From assembly GCF_000972845.2 (NCBI RefSeq), contig NC_040027.1, positions 7,985,608-8,049,607 of the forward strand: DNA of 64,000 nucleotides. The letters are read 5' to 3'. This document shows positions 34,396 through 47,473 of this stretch, piece after piece. The DNA comes from Larimichthys crocea. Taxonomy: Eukaryota > Chordata > Actinopteri > Sciaenidae. Each line of letters begins with the position of its first letter. Position 1 is the first letter of the stretch. The notes beneath the pieces are model-generated. The model did no database searches and had not been told where the DNA came from. It saw only the letters and a list, made by a program, of their open reading frames with translations. The position numbers and the translations under genes are program-made.

Positions 34396-35602
34396 TTGCA
34401 GAGCTTAAAGGTGACGTTTTTCCCATGAACCAGACGAGTCGAGCGGTTATACAAGCAATGTTTGCCAGGCAGCGATGTCTCATTGTGAGAAAATCAACCT
34501 GTGAAATGGACTCAAATGGTTCACGAGTTGTTTTTGATCCATACCAAGTAAATAAACTTCAAACTATGTTTTTTTATTTAATCGAAGTAGCATATGAGAA
34601 GTTCCAGTATTTGGGCTGAACATGTGTGATGCTACTGGACAAATAGAAGTTATCAGTTAGCTCGAGAGAACAGCAAAGATATTCTCTGGAACTGAACAGG
34701 CTTCATTTCATTGTCTCACGTGGTCTTTTGTTTCCTCACGTCGCTCGTCTCTCTCCCGATGAATGCTCAGCTGTAGATGTAACTCGTGGGTCTGGAATCG
34801 TGGGAATCTGAGTTGTAGATGCTGCAGGTTGTGCGACAGTTCTGCAGTGTCAGTTGAATCAGTGTTTGTGTGGAAACCAACGCACAAACACACGTGATGC
34901 CTGATGGCAGAAGGTGCTGTGTTGCTTCTGAAGGTCAGCGTTTTGCTCCTCCTGACTGATTTTCTCCATCCATTGTTCCTCCATCCTGCTGCCACGTTTG
35001 TAATTCAAGCGGAAATATTTTCCCCGTTTGGCCTTTTGGAAGTCCTTACGCTGCCTTTTCCCGGTCACGCTGCGTGGCTTTACACTGATGCAGGTGTGTG
35101 TGTTCTGTGTGTGTGTGTGTGTGTGTGTGTTTGACAGTGTCATTATTCCCTCTGTCACGTGGAGACACGACGTCTTCATGGAAGTTTAATGACTCTCAGC
35201 TGTTTTCACACTCTGCAGGCTGACTGATGTCCTCACTGAATCACCGTCATTTATTAAACATAACCAGTTATGCTAACATGCTCATTAATTCTACTAATTA
35301 ATGCATTAATCAGCAAGTGGTGTGACTCAATTATTACATGCTCATTTACACAGAACACATGAACGCATTGCTTAAAGGCTTATTCTGTCTAAACATGCAG
35401 TCTGAAGTGGACTCGGAGAGGAGAGCGGCCTTTTAGGCGAGGGCGTGATATTTAGCCAGCTGAAAGAAAACTGTAAAAATATGTCGTTCCCTCGAGCCTT
35501 ATCCAAAAAACTGTTTTTCAGCTGTACTAGAGTATTTGTTCAGCCAAACATCTATTCACTATTGCACTTATTATTCTGACGTATTCTAGGAATTACGAAT
35601 CC
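34396..35602. other. Non-coding stretch with a small (TG)n array, no gene seen
   Basis: A TG run lies at 35106-35131. Otherwise unique sequence without recognised exons. Confidence 0.5.
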
Positions 35603-36070
35603 TGCAGTTTTGAAAGTTTACAATGGGTGTGTATTGGTAGAATGTTCCAGAGCTAGAGTGGAGAGGGAGAGAAACATTTGTCAAAAAATACATTTGCAAA
35701 CGGCTTTCGTGGCCACAAATGTCACTCTATGGAAATAATTTCTACACAGAAACGTAGGAAAATTCGTGGGCTACGCAGCGATATCACTGCTGAAGCTGTC
35801 AGACTTATAGTTTTGGCGGGAGACGCACTGATGCTCCAGGATCACCCACCGACAGCCCCATCTACTCCCATGTAAACTGGAGAGGAGAAATTTCCCAAAG
35901 GAGCACGGGGCACCTGTTCTTTCTCTCTCTCCCCAGGTCACATTTTTTAACTTCACACACTGAAATTCAGCATTCACATGGTCGACAAGATGAGGATGCT
36001 CACGGTCATTTGGGCTTTTTGATACCACCTACCGTTTGGCATTAGTGTCCACTAGTTGGAGGGGCTTCAT
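35603..36070. mobile_element. Dispersed fish repeat ('gaaagtttacaatgg' family)
   Basis: Starts TGCAGTTTTGAAAGTTTACA, then TATTGGTAGAATGTTCCAGAG, CGTGGCCACAAATGTCACTC, TATGGAAATAATTTCTACAC and CTACGCAGCGATATC, later GCGGGAG. I recognise this order from a common percomorph repeat; its class is uncertain, and the far end is not defined. Confidence 0.5.
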
Positions 36071-36374
36071 TTAGAGATTTTCTGTGTCTCTCAGCAGTCA
36101 CTCACACACAGACAGAGCACAGCTGCAGTTACAGCTCTGACCTGCAGCTGACCCTGGTTGCTCGGCCCTTTGACTAACTTTGTTTAAGTCTCTGTGCTGC
36201 TGCAGTGTCAGTAATAATGTATATCAGGCACACTCTACATTTATTTAGTCTGATTACCTGAAACACATTTTGCTGCGAGGTGTAAAGGGAGCGTCACACT
36301 ACCCGACTTTTACAAACAACGGTTCACGCGTGGCATCTTCTCTTCGTAATGTGGGTGGGAAGCCAGTGAGGGAT

Positions 36375-36500
36375 CAGATAAGATAAGATATGTGTTTAAT
36401 GATCTCCTGCTGCGGAAAAGTCACTCGTTACAGCAGCTCAAAGAACAACAAGGTGGATAAGAAAAATACTCATGAATAAAAATAATCAAAGATACACTAG
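36375..36500 (+). mobile_element. Dispersed fish repeat, LINE-tail-like
   Basis: CAGATAAGATAAGATATGTG followed by TTACAGCAGCTCAAAGAACA and an AT-rich tail with AATAAAAATAATCAAAGAT. Same general family as 7450-7590, better preserved in the part after the TTTAATGATC segment. Confidence 0.6.
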
Positions 36501-37042
36501 AAATTGAGTTACGGGTTATTGGATAAGCACACATGTGGCGCAGCACTATATTAGCCGGTATACATGTATATAAAAGTAATATATGTCTACAAAAACAAAT
36601 AAACTATTAAAGGGAACGAGCAGTTTTTCTGTAGCTGTGGGCAGAAATATGAATTTCATTATAAACTGATCCGTCTGCTAAAAAAGTGACAGCGAGCGCT
36701 CGGGCTCGTACATCACCGCTTCAGCTTTATCTGAACATCCTGACGGATCACGAGAGCAGAAATCAGCCTCAGGCTGGTCATTTGTCATTTCAGCCATCAA
36801 ACCAAAGCCACACACACACACACACACACAGTAACACTGTGTAAATGCAGACCTGTGTGTTTAACCTCACACACACACGCGTGTGCAGGGTCGTCATGGC
36901 GAAATGTGTCCCGCGTAAGCAAACACACTTCCACTGTTTGAGTGTGTCGGACGACCTTCCGGAAGGGCTTGAAACGCTCTCGTGTCACAGTGGAGGGCAG
37001 CACGAGATAAATGTTTGCAGGAAGGTATAAACCCTGAGGCCT

Positions 37043-37075
<33 letters not shown>

Positions 37076-37710
37076 CTGCTGAAGTATCTTTCAGTTTTCT
37101 GCCTGTTCTCCAGGATCTGAGCAGATATTTTCCCTGAGAGGATGAAAGCCGACATGAAGAGGAAAACAGTGTTTGACCCGTGGGCCCGACTCGTGTGGGA
37201 GAGGACAAACTGCTGCACAAACACTGACCTCCTTTTTCTTCAGCACCAAGCATCTTTTAACCAAAACTGCCCATCTGGTCAAATGTACGCAGAGAAAGTC
37301 CAGAGTCAGATATTCCCCATCAGCGTGACCTGCCTGTACGTTAATCCTGTCCAACTGTCGAGTATTCAGGATGCAGAAACAGAATATATAAATAAGACGT
37401 CAGTCAGCAGTCAACACAACACATGCCTGTACGTATGAAGAGCTACTTTAACGTTCAAATCACTCCAATTTTGTCTGAACTGAGTGACACTCGTAGGTGC
37501 GATCGATCTTTTAATGTGAAGGTGATCGAACATTAATAACGTGAACTCCGCCAAAGAGACGCATTAAAAATCGATTGTGAACGAGCCGTCTATGACGTGT
37601 GACTGTGTCAGATGGAGCGTCTGTCGCTGCACAGCCACGAGGTAACAGAGCGTCTTTTCAACTCAGAAGCTCTCCAGTTGGCACGACACAATCCCAACTG
37701 GCTTCTGTGG

Positions 37711-37711
<1 letters not shown>
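36501..37711. repeat. Non-coding stretch with CA/TG arrays, no gene seen
   Basis: A CA run at about 36810-36830 and a TG run at 37044-37074 lie in unique sequence. No exon recognised. Confidence 0.6.

Positions 37712-37753
<42 letters not shown>
37712..37753. repeat. (CA)n microsatellite
   Basis: Pure CA run of about 21 units. Confidence 0.97.
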
Positions 37754-37759
<6 letters not shown>

Positions 37760-39529
37760 CCAGCGGTGCCAAGCACTACAATGCTCTTCTCGTCAGCTCA
37801 AATACCAAAACAATGGCTCGATTGAGGACAGAGGTTTGGTTTATGGACGATGGGAGTTCGGTCTGATTCCTGTAAATCTGCTGCTCTGTGCGACTTTTAC
37901 AGCCCAGTGTCTCACTTCACACACAGTCCTGGTTGGCTAGAACCCTCTGTTAGGTCCTGACCACCAGCACAGGGTTGGTTTACGTCACCAACATGCGTCC
38001 TTCTTATTTTATCTGCCTGATGTTGAGCTCTGCTGCCAGGATCCAGGTCCAATTTTCAGCTGATGTTTCCAGAAAAAACATGTCAAGGTTCAAGATCACC
38101 GTTAAACTTTGACTTTAAAGGGTAAAGTCAATGTTCCAAACCCCACCGGCAGGAAGCCAGACACAGAAACAGCATAGAGAAGTAGCCGGATTTTCAAAAT
38201 AAAACACCCCGCGCAAACTGCCGGTTGTAGAAACAGACAAAAGAGAAACAAATGAAGTACGTAGCATATTCACACATGTAGAAGCATATTTAGAAGAACA
38301 TGAACCAGGAAAATGAGCAAATCTGAGCAAGTAAACAAAGTCTGCAGGAGAAACGCTTCTGAAACGCTCTCAGTGGAGTTTGAAATCCCGTGCAATGAGA
38401 CAATAAGACAATGAGACAATGAGACGTGTCTGGTGGGATTTCTCAGTAAGAGCTTTACTGATTAGCTCGTCACCACACTAATGAGAGAGGAGTGTGAAAA
38501 GAGAGGAAACCTTCACCACCGTTTCTCGAATGGCATCGTAGAAATGATTTTTAACGCCGGCAGTAAAGTCACATGACGAATAAGTGAAGTCAAAGAGTAA
38601 GAGAATACATTTGAACAGGCGCTTGCAGCTAATTTTGATTTCACCACTTTAAGGTTTAATCCTGTTGCTAAAAGGTGAAAACTAAATAAAAACTGAAGTG
38701 CGAGCATGAATAATAAACAGAGCAGAGAGGCTTCCACACATGCAGATATTCTTTTTATTAAGACATTATGTGAAAATGTGTTGTAATAGCTCTTATAAAC
38801 TGCTCATTAATGCCAACATTGGAGTAACTCGCAGATAAATAAATGTAATGTATCAAGCCCCCCCGAACACGCGTGACTGCGTCTAAGACAAAAACGAGCT
38901 GCTTAAATTATTTTTACGACGCCTCCGACTGCTGGAATTAAAGCGGTCAAATGACTTGTACCCGAGTCTATGGAGACACTTCAGAGGGCATTAAAATGCA
39001 GCGAGGAGGAGGAGGAGGAGGAGGAGGAGGAGGAGGAGGCCGTAAAAAGGCTCTGTGGTTTTATCGGTGCCCATAAACAGGCAGCAAGACCCTGGCGGTG
39101 GTGAGGGGGGGTATGGGAGAGAACGCAGCCGTCGCCTGGTCGGAGTCATTTGGCTCACCCCTTCATTCCTCTTTAAACATAAAACCTGTTCCCGAGCCGC
39201 TGCACACGAATCAGGGAGGAAGACGATTTACAGTCGCAGCTCAGAGAAGCTGCCGAACAAAGCAACATGGCGGCTTGTCCCCTCAAACAGGCTCTGCCGT
39301 GGTTACCGGAGAATCTGAATTTGTGAATGAATGCTGTTTGAATATAGCTCGTGTTCACCACGAGATAATTTAGAGTCTTTACAGGAATGAATGAAATGCT
39401 GAGATATAACAGTCTGAATATGTTTCTGCACACCACAGGCCTACATGCAGGTCTCCAGGTTGGTGATCTAATCCCAAATGAAATCGATGCAAAGATTGGT
39501 TTTATCGGTCAAACAAGCAACATTTCAAC
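37754..39529. other. Non-coding stretch with two simple repeats, no gene seen
   Basis: A 9-bp repeat (ACAATGAG) at 38397-38424 and a (GGA)n run at 39004-39040. Otherwise unique; no exon recognised. Confidence 0.55.
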
Positions 39530-39623
39530 TTGGAACTTGAGTTTGGGCATTATTGTTTTATCGACCAAACATTGAGTCTATTAATCAATAAAGTAATTAT
39601 CAGAGGAATCGATGATAATGAAG
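39530..39623. mobile_element. Fragment of the 'gggctgcaactaa' DNA transposon family
   Basis: ATCGACCAAACATTGAGTCT and TATTAATCAATAAAGTAATT, then ATCGATGATAATGAAG, resemble the right-hand interior of the same family as 11265-11474. It is cut off exactly where the MITE at 39624 begins. Confidence 0.45.
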
Positions 39624-39852
39624 TTAAAGGTGCAGTGTGTCAGATTTTGGGAAACATGGAATATAATAATGATAACCAAGTTTTCGTGCATGCATAGTCA
39701 CCTGAAAATTAGAATCGTTTTTATTTTTATTACTTTAAAATTATCCTTTTATATTTACTCCTTTGCACTAGGAAGATGAGGATGATGTGAGGAGACTGCA
39801 ACGCAGTGGTTACACCACTAGATGCAACTAAATTCTACACACTGGACCTTTA
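39624..39852 (+). mobile_element. MITE A copy ('ttaaaggtccagtgtgta' family)
   Basis: The left end TTAAAGGTGCAGTGTGTCAG and right end TTCTACACACTGGACCTTTAA are inverted repeats of each other over about 18 bases. Internal phrases TCACCTGAAAATTAGAATCG and CACTAGATGCAACTAAATTC fit the family. Part of the middle is missing relative to the version I remember. It interrupts the transposon fragment at 39530-39623. Confidence 0.75.
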
Positions 39853-42036
39853 AAATTGTTACTTTAAATGATCTAGTTTCACATGTTGTGTTTTTTACAT
39901 AAATAAATACTGAAAACATTAAATGACTTTATATTTTTCTTTCAGACACAGATGAAACAAACACAGATTTTACTTTTCAGACCTTTATGTTAAGTTCCTG
40001 GTTCACTGGAAAAGCTTCATAATCTGGTGCCACTTAACGGGAAAAGTCCCGGTGCAGTGATTTGTGTTTGTTGCCTGTTTGTTTGCAGCTGTGGAAAGTT
40101 TGCTGAGTCAGCAAGCTGAGTCGATTCTCCATGCTTGGATGGTAAAGACAAAGAAGAAGAAGAAGAAGAGTGCACGTTAGACGCTGACGAAGCGATCTCA
40201 GCACATCTCATCACATGATCTTCATTCAGCCCGCGTGACTCCGTCTGCTGATGAAGATCATGTGAGATAATTGAATTTTAGTGTAATCTCCAGAAGAGGA
40301 GGATGGAAGTTTGCAGCTGAAAACATTTTTGATTTGTGTGAAATAAAAATCAATAAGGCCCGTTCATGCTCTGCGGCTGTGTGCTTATTCTTTTACTGCT
40401 GACGAGTAAATCCTCCTCAGCCTCGGCTCAGCGCGGTGATTCCAAGGCCAATTAGGCAGCCGGTAAAATAAAAGCTTTATTGACAACAGCTCCAGTCGGT
40501 GGACGGTCCGCCTCGCTGCAGCAGCTCTCCCGCGACCTGAACCTCTCACCGATGCACTCCCAGAGCTCGGGGCTGTGTGCGGTCTGCAGACTGCACAGGC
40601 CTGTCACCGCCGTGCAGCATCGAGGAATTAAAGCGCTGCATCGCTCAGGTCTCCCAGGATGCTCTGCTCCTGTTTTATTCATGGCTGTTTATTTGTATCT
40701 CACCTTCTCCTTTCACTGAACGACTCAGCAGCTTCACCCTATTCATCAATTTAACACCGGCGCCGTGTGGACCTCCGTAATTGACTTTGAAAACAGGGAC
40801 GATAAATCTCGCCTCCTCCACAAACAATAGCACTTTGGAAATTAAAGACATTAGCATGCAGCGGCGGGAAAACGCAAAGTACTCAAAGGCTTTTACTGAG
40901 GTACAACAACAAGACAAATGCTTAAAAAAATCAAAAAGAACTCGTTTACATGCTTTTTAAAAGTTTCTGCTTCAGCAGTGAAACACACAGATCTACAGAT
41001 GAGAGAACATATCACTAAAGTGAAAGAAGGCTTTTATTTTGGCGGTACAAGTATAAATCACACCATCTGGTTGCCTCCGACAGCCGTTTCTTATTATTCT
41101 CATTTCTTCATCTGTCTTTGCTGTCACTCAAGGACGACACGCGGCGAGCTGCTCGGAGCTTTCTGCTCTAACTCGGGTATTTCTTCCTGCACGCCTCCCT
41201 GATGTGCTGCTATAACGCTGAAATTCTTCTGGGGATCAATAACGTCTTGTTCATACCACTCCAGCAGCCCTGTTCACCGGGCGCTCGTGTTGAAATGTAA
41301 AATGTGAGTTTGAAGTAACAAATATTCACAATGTTTTCTAAAATGGAAACAGCTCCAAACTGTGCCAGTATCAAACAATGTGGAAGATAAATAGTTGAAG
41401 TCAGTTAAAGGAGGACAGCAGGAAAAGTGTCATTGAAACTAAAAAAAGTTCCAACATTTGTTACTTTCTGGACACGACAGACTAAATTTAGTCTTTTCTC
41501 AGGGGTGACAGAGGAGGAGCAGGTCAACAGAAGGAGTTTACGTGATACAGATTCATTTAAGATGCATGCATAAGGTCTTTGAACGTTATGATTAGTTTAT
41601 GGACATCGAGGAACTTCTCTTGTATAAATGTCTCTGAAAACATCTCACTGTGAATCTCGTGTGGAAATCTTCGTAATGCCCTCGGCCTCTAGCTCGTGAT
41701 TGGACGGTTTCATGAAGCTGTGATTATCCTGGAGGTCACGACAGGTCATTTCATACACCGTACCGGAGACAATCATAACCACATATGAATCCACAAGAGT
41801 CTCAGCTTCACAGTCACACACAATTTATGTGATTCAAATATTGTTTAAGGCCCTCAGTATGCAGAAATATTTATACTGCACGCCGCCCAAAGCTGCATGA
41901 GATTAGCATAATAATATATGAATATATTAATATCATAAATAGAAAGAAAGTCACAGAAAACACTGATGTTATTAGATAATATGTTCATCTGGCTGCACTT
42001 TTCTGCTATTCATCTACTGTGTGACCTTTTCATTGA

Positions 42037-42040
<4 letters not shown>
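39853..42040. other. Non-coding stretch, no gene seen
   Basis: Includes a short (GAA)n run at 40153-40170. Otherwise unique; open frames around 40452-41202 have no domains I recognise. Confidence 0.5.

Positions 42041-42081
<41 letters not shown>
42041..42081. repeat. (TG)n microsatellite
   Basis: Pure TG run of about 20 units. Confidence 0.97.
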
Positions 42082-42082
<1 letters not shown>

Positions 42083-42936
42083 TGGGGTGATATTGACTTA
42101 ATTGCAGACTTCCCGTTCGTTAAGAGATGCTCGTTACAACACACTAATTGGTCTGCACAGTTGAAGGCGTCCAAACCAACTCAGTGCAGCAGCATCTGTT
42201 TTAATCTGTAAAAAAAAAAAAAACTGTTTCCAATAAAAAATCGACTTGTTTTAACAGTTTTTGCAGAGTCGCCTTCAGGAAAGCGGCGTTGTGATCACGC
42301 GCCAGCCGCCACGCCAGAATGGTGTGTGCGTAAAGGAAGTGAGACTTGTGGACATAAAACAGACGGAATGACTTGTTCAGATGGACGACTGAAGCAGAGA
42401 ATGAAATCAAAGACAGACCTGCAGGAAGAGAGAGAAGCAGCCGGAGGATGTTCAGCCAATTCACAACTCCACATTTCCACATTTCCACATTTCCACATGG
42501 GCGACACGTCATCTGCAGCACAAGGTCAGTAAACAAGAGGATGGACGAGGACTCGTCCTGTTGCTGACACGACTGTGAACCGCCACCAACAACGCGCTGC
42601 ATCACTTGTAAATATGAATGAGGTCCATGTCAACTTCAAAACCTGCGATCTGCTTTCACGTTATTCTGCCAGAGGGCTGAGAGGATTCAGCTCTGAGGAC
42701 AGAGCGAAGCAGGAAACCCTCAAACACCTGGAATGCTGTCAGCTGACTGCAGCTGGATGGTTGTACCTGTTCCTGTGTTCGTTCATCATGTATCTAATTA
42801 TAAATGTTGTTTTTACATGAATCAATAAGCAATTAGCAATTCATTTCACTTCATTAGGAACTCGATTATGTTTTAATCTTCTCAATCTGGACAGTTTTTT
42901 ATGCTGTTCGTGTTTAGACTAAGCTGCAACCATGCA
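42082..42936. other. Non-coding stretch, no gene seen
   Basis: A poly-A run of 13 at about 42211-42223 and an 8-bp tandem repeat (CCACATTT) at 42471-42498. No exon recognised. Confidence 0.55.
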
Positions 42937-43040
42937 CAGGAAGCGCCACAAACTGCAGTTCCTCTAACGTCCACTTGAGGCTGGCTCCAGAAGTGAGTCA
43001 GTCTCCATAAGTCCCCATGTCCAAATGTCCAACTTCTGCC
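42937..43040 (+). mobile_element. Dispersed fish repeat ('ctgcagttcctctaacgtcc' family), copy 1
   Basis: AGGAAGCGCCACAAACTGCA, CTCTAACGTCCACTTGAGGC and TGGCTCCAGAAGTGAGTCAG recur nearly unchanged at 51455-51590. I recognise this as a common percomorph dispersed sequence; class uncertain. Confidence 0.75.
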
Positions 43041-43338
43041 AGGAGGCTGACAGAGAGGAACCGTCCCTCTTTTACACTGAGACATAATTTATGTCTGAAT
43101 CTCTTCAGGACACTCGAGCACACAAGCTCTTCACTGCACATCGTTTATACACTCACACACACACACACACACCCAAAGCCATTAGAGGCTAACCAAAGAG
43201 CTAAGAGTCAAGCTAAATATAAATCTACAATTGAGGCCATTTAGCCTGGTTAGCCTGTTAGGCCGATGCTGCGATCATCGATCCCCCTGAACTCATCGCA
43301 CAGCAGCGAGCACAGAGCTGATCACAGGCTGTGGAGGC

Positions 43339-43384
<46 letters not shown>

Positions 43385-43720
43385 ATCAAATTATAGATCT
43401 GTGTGTTCCTGTGCCGTCCTCTCTCTCTCTCTCTCTGTTTGATCTCCCGGTCATTATCCGGTGCAGCAGCGTTTCATCACCTCCCTGATCACATCGATCC
43501 ACCGCTCGGCACCGACGCACCGCTGAACACTCACACTGGCCCGCTGCTCAATTAAAAACTGAAGCTTACTCACGACTTCTGTTTGATATGCATGTGTGAG
43601 AGTCTGAAGGTAGACGTGTGCCATCCTTCGATTCGATTCTACGTCGATGATGTTGTAGTTTATGTTTTGTTTGTTTCACACCAGATCTCAGGGAAAAAGT
43701 TGAATCACACATGACTGTAT

Positions 43721-43752
<32 letters not shown>

Positions 43753-44152
43753 ATTTCAGCAGCATCGTCACTGTTCTGCAGAGAAAAGTGGGAAATAAAA
43801 CACTTTACGAAGTAAGCTGCTACATTTAGCTGTTTGCTTGGCCAACTTTACATATTCTATGTAACTTTTCATATTTTTCATATCATGAGGATCTAATTGA
43901 GTTAGACTGAATCATTTTGTTTCGTCCTCATGTCTTCAAATGGTTGTTTAAAAGGTTTAGAAATGTTTTTCTCAGGTTCGTGCTCGTATGAACATCCAAC
44001 AGTTATTGTTCAGCAGAACCTCTCCGCTGTGATGAAATAAAAGAATTTATGTAACATTTGTTTTACCTGCCGATAAAAGCCACAATGAACCAATGACGTC
44101 TGGCCTTCTGGTTTACATTTAATTGGCGTCCCTCATTTACATGAAAGAGGAA
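43041..44152. repeat. Non-coding stretch with (CA)n and (ATC)n arrays, no gene seen
   Basis: CA runs at about 43154-43174 and 43341-43382, a CT run at 43420-43436 and an (ATC)n run at 43721-43752. No exon recognised. Confidence 0.7.
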
Positions 44153-44727
44153 CAGAGTCGCCTTATCGCAGCGGAGCAGCTCGCTGCATGTGATGAGCCG
44201 CTTCGATTCAGCCTGAACTCTGATTACCTGAACATTTGTCCTGTATACCTGTAGGGAGATAGTGTCGAGGAGACCGCCGGGATTCATTAGCTTACCGTCA
44301 TAATTAATGTTGCAAACAGCTCCCCGCGGGGAAGGATTAGGCGTGGAAGTTGGGAAATGTAGGAGGGTGTTCGTGATCGCACGGTGTCAGATAGTGTTAC
44401 ACATTGATTAGTGCTGTTAGAGCTATTATGTATCACTCCTGATTTAATCAGCACAGGAAGTGAACAGGAGGGAGCTGAACTGTTAAGGACCACAGGTGGA
44501 AATAAAGACACATCAACCTCTAAGACGAGTCACATTTTCTCTCTTACTTCATTTAGACCTGATCAGTCCTCCCTGCCGACTCTTCGGCGCACTCCTCCTG
44601 GGAAAGCAGGGTTCATCTCAGCCAGAAAAAGCCGAGTAGGACCATGTAGTAACTCTCTCTGTCCTCGTAGCCTTTCACAGTGCTGCTGTACCTAATGTCT
44701 TCAGATGAGAAATATATATATATATAT
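44153..44727 (+). repeat. Left arm of a ~0.57-kb inverted repeat
   Basis: The arm starts CAGAGTCGCCTTATCGCAGC and ends in an (AT)n run. Its reverse complement follows the N gap at 44875-45443 with small indels and substitutions. The two arms differ mainly by single-base changes. Confidence 0.9.
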
Positions 44728-44762
44728 AGGTTAGGGATTACATGCAAGTTACAATATCTATC

Positions 44763-44822
44763 NNNNNNNNNNNNNNNNNNNNNNNNNNNNNNNNNNNNNN
44801 NNNNNNNNNNNNNNNNNNNNNN
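44763..44822. other. 60-N assembly gap at the centre of an inverted repeat
   Basis: The gap is flanked by (AT)n runs and short unmatched sequence, then by the two arms of the inverted repeat. Sequence around it, such as the fragment GCATGTCCTCCCTACC at about 44853, looks like displaced pieces of the arms. Confidence 0.9.
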
Positions 44823-44868
44823 TAAAAAATTTTATTTTAAAAAACCCCCTGGCATGTCCTCCCTACCC

Positions 44869-44874
<6 letters not shown>

Positions 44875-44901
<27 letters not shown>

Positions 44902-45443
44902 TCTCATCTGAAGACATGAGGTACAGCAGCACTGTGAAAGGCTACGAAGAACAGAGAGAGTTACTACATGGTCCTACTCGGCTTTTACTGGCTGAGATGA
45001 ACCTTCCCGATGCGCCGAAGAGTCGGCAGGGAGGACGATCAGGACTAATGAAGTAAGAGAGAAAATGTGACTCGTCTTAGAGGTTGATGTGTCTTTATTT
45101 CCACCTGTGGTCCTTAACAGTTCACTGCTCCCTGTTCACTTCCTGTGCTGATTAATCAGGAGTGTGATACTATAGCTCTAACAGCACTATCAATGTGTAA
45201 CATATCTGACCACGTGCGATCACGAACACCCTCCTACATTTCCCAACTTCCACGCCTAATCCTTCCCCGCGGGGAGCTGTTTGCAACATTAATTATGACG
45301 GTAAGCTAATGAATCCCGGCGGTCTCCTCGACACCTATCTCCCTACAGGTAGTACAGGACAAATGTTCAGGTAATCAGAGTTCGGCTGAATCGAAGCGGC
45401 TAATCACAGCAGCGAGCTGCTCCGCTGCGATAAGGCGACTCTG
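44875..45443 (-). repeat. Right arm of a ~0.57-kb inverted repeat
   Basis: Reverse complement of 44153-44727, from (AT)n and TTCTCATCTGAAGACATGAG to TAAGGCGACTCTG. It is followed at 45451-45490 by another fragment (TGCATGTCCTCCCTACCGAC) that echoes the left arm near 44566. Confidence 0.9.
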
Positions 45444-45490
45444 ATTTACCTTGCATGTCCTCCCTACCGACTCTTCGGCGCACACTCCCT

Positions 45491-47473
45491 TGACAAACAA
45501 AGAGCCGGGTAAAGTCGTCATGTGATGTGACTTTCCAGTTCTCGTTATTGAACTTAAATTAACTTCAACAACTTAAATCTAAAATACAAAGTACACGACT
45601 TTTTTTTCTCTGTTTTTAAAACACTGGCAATGATTTTAAAAGGACGGAGGCTCGACAGTGAAATTTAGACGTGGTGCTCTGTGGAGATCTTTGGTCCAGA
45701 GGGTTAAATATGTAAATGATGCATTATCTAATTAAATAAACATGCAAACTTTTCCAAAACTGTGAAATGTGAACATTGTAAAACCTTTTTAAATTCTGAA
45801 CCTGGATCTCGTAAAATCGCTCCATAAATCTATAAATCTGATTCTGAATGATATGATCTGTAGAAACCTTCAGATTATAGACAGGACTCAAGCTGTTTGG
45901 TGCTGAAGTTCAGATTTGAAACAGATCTGGACAGTGAAATTCAAACATTTGGAGACACGACAGGTGAATGGGGTCAAAATATGACGTTTAAATATGAAAA
46001 TGAGGTTATCTAATGTAACTTTTGTTGAAATCTACAGACACAAACAGACCAGAATCGTTTTTGTCTGCGGTGTCTCGTGCTGCACGCCTTCACGGTCAAA
46101 TGTTGCACACCGACTGACTCACTGCATTATAAATGACACCAGCAAGTCCTGATCAGTCCCGTCCCCGGCAAACATATCAAACCCTCGGCAGTGTTTCGGA
46201 GTATCGGATATTTGTGGTTTGTATTCAAGAGGAAAATTGAATTAAAAGGTTTGTTTACCAGAAGAATATCCAGACCTCAGCAGTGCTGGGTGCTGAACCG
46301 GAGCAGGGCGTGTCAGGAGTGTCAGCAGTGACGGAGGCTGCGGATCAGTTCACGTCCCTCTGCCCGCGCTGATGCTGCTACACCGCTGCTACTTGGTGAT
46401 TTGTGACTGCAGGAATGTGGCACGTCAGGCCGACGGAGCGCCAGCCAATCAATTATTCAGGACAAACACAGCCTTGTGTGGCTGCAGGACGCTGGATGGA
46501 TGGAGGGAGGGATGGATGGATGGAGGGATGGAGGGATGGATGGATGGATGAGTGGATGGAGGGATGGGTGGCTCAGCTAGCACACATGCTGTAACTAAGA
46601 GCATCAACAAAGCGAGCATATGGAAATGAGGGGAACATTGAGCCGAGCTCAGAGCTGCTGCATGTTATTTATATAAGACGCTCCCATAAAACAGACGGAG
46701 CAGCCAGACAATTAAAGAGAGCGAGAGGCGGCAGAGGAAGGAGGGAGCGTTACTTTGCGTCTGACCTATTTAGCAAATGAAGAGCGGTGAAGACAGAACT
46801 GAACGGCCGCGGCTCAAACAGAGCTAACCGCCCCAACCCTGTAAAAGCTCTAATCAAAGCCTGCACGGTTCAGAATAGATTTTTTAAGTGGGGCGGCCTG
46901 TTTCACGACACGTCGCTCTCGTCCTCGTTACCTCAGCCCTAAATAAATCATCCAAAGAATCCAGCAGCACTGAGCGGACACACTCAGCTCGCACGCTGTG
47001 GAGTCAATACCGACTATACGAATGAAGACGTTTGAAAGCAGTCTGCATAAAGAGAAGAGGAGTTGAGACTGAGCCTCGAATGTTTCTGGGAAGCACTCAA
47101 TCGATGAGGAATATGATTATTGATCTGCTGCTCCAGAGTTCAAACGGCAGTTCATGGCGTACAGGTGGGGGGTGTTTGGCCTGTGCACGGCCCTGTGATG
47201 AGTGAAGCCACTCTGGTTTGTTTGAGTACGCAGGCTGTGTAGTCGGGGTGGGTGTTTTATTCTGAAAACTTACCAGATTCTCTCTGCCGCCTGACTTCCT
47301 GCCTGAACGTGTCGCAGAATCAAGACGTAATTCTGATTTATTCAAACTTCGATCTGATTTTTGACGATGCTCTTCGTTTCTATCAGCGTCACGTCGTTGT
47401 GCCGCTCAGCATCATCGAGGAAGCGGTCAAGGGTCAAGAAACACGAGCAGTCAGGCGAGGTCGTAATCGAGCG
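45491..47473. other. Non-coding stretch with a (GGAT)n array, no gene seen
   Basis: A (GGAT)n/GGAG run lies at about 46496-46568. Elsewhere unique; the region 46620-46900 is conserved-looking but has no recognised exon. Confidence 0.55.
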
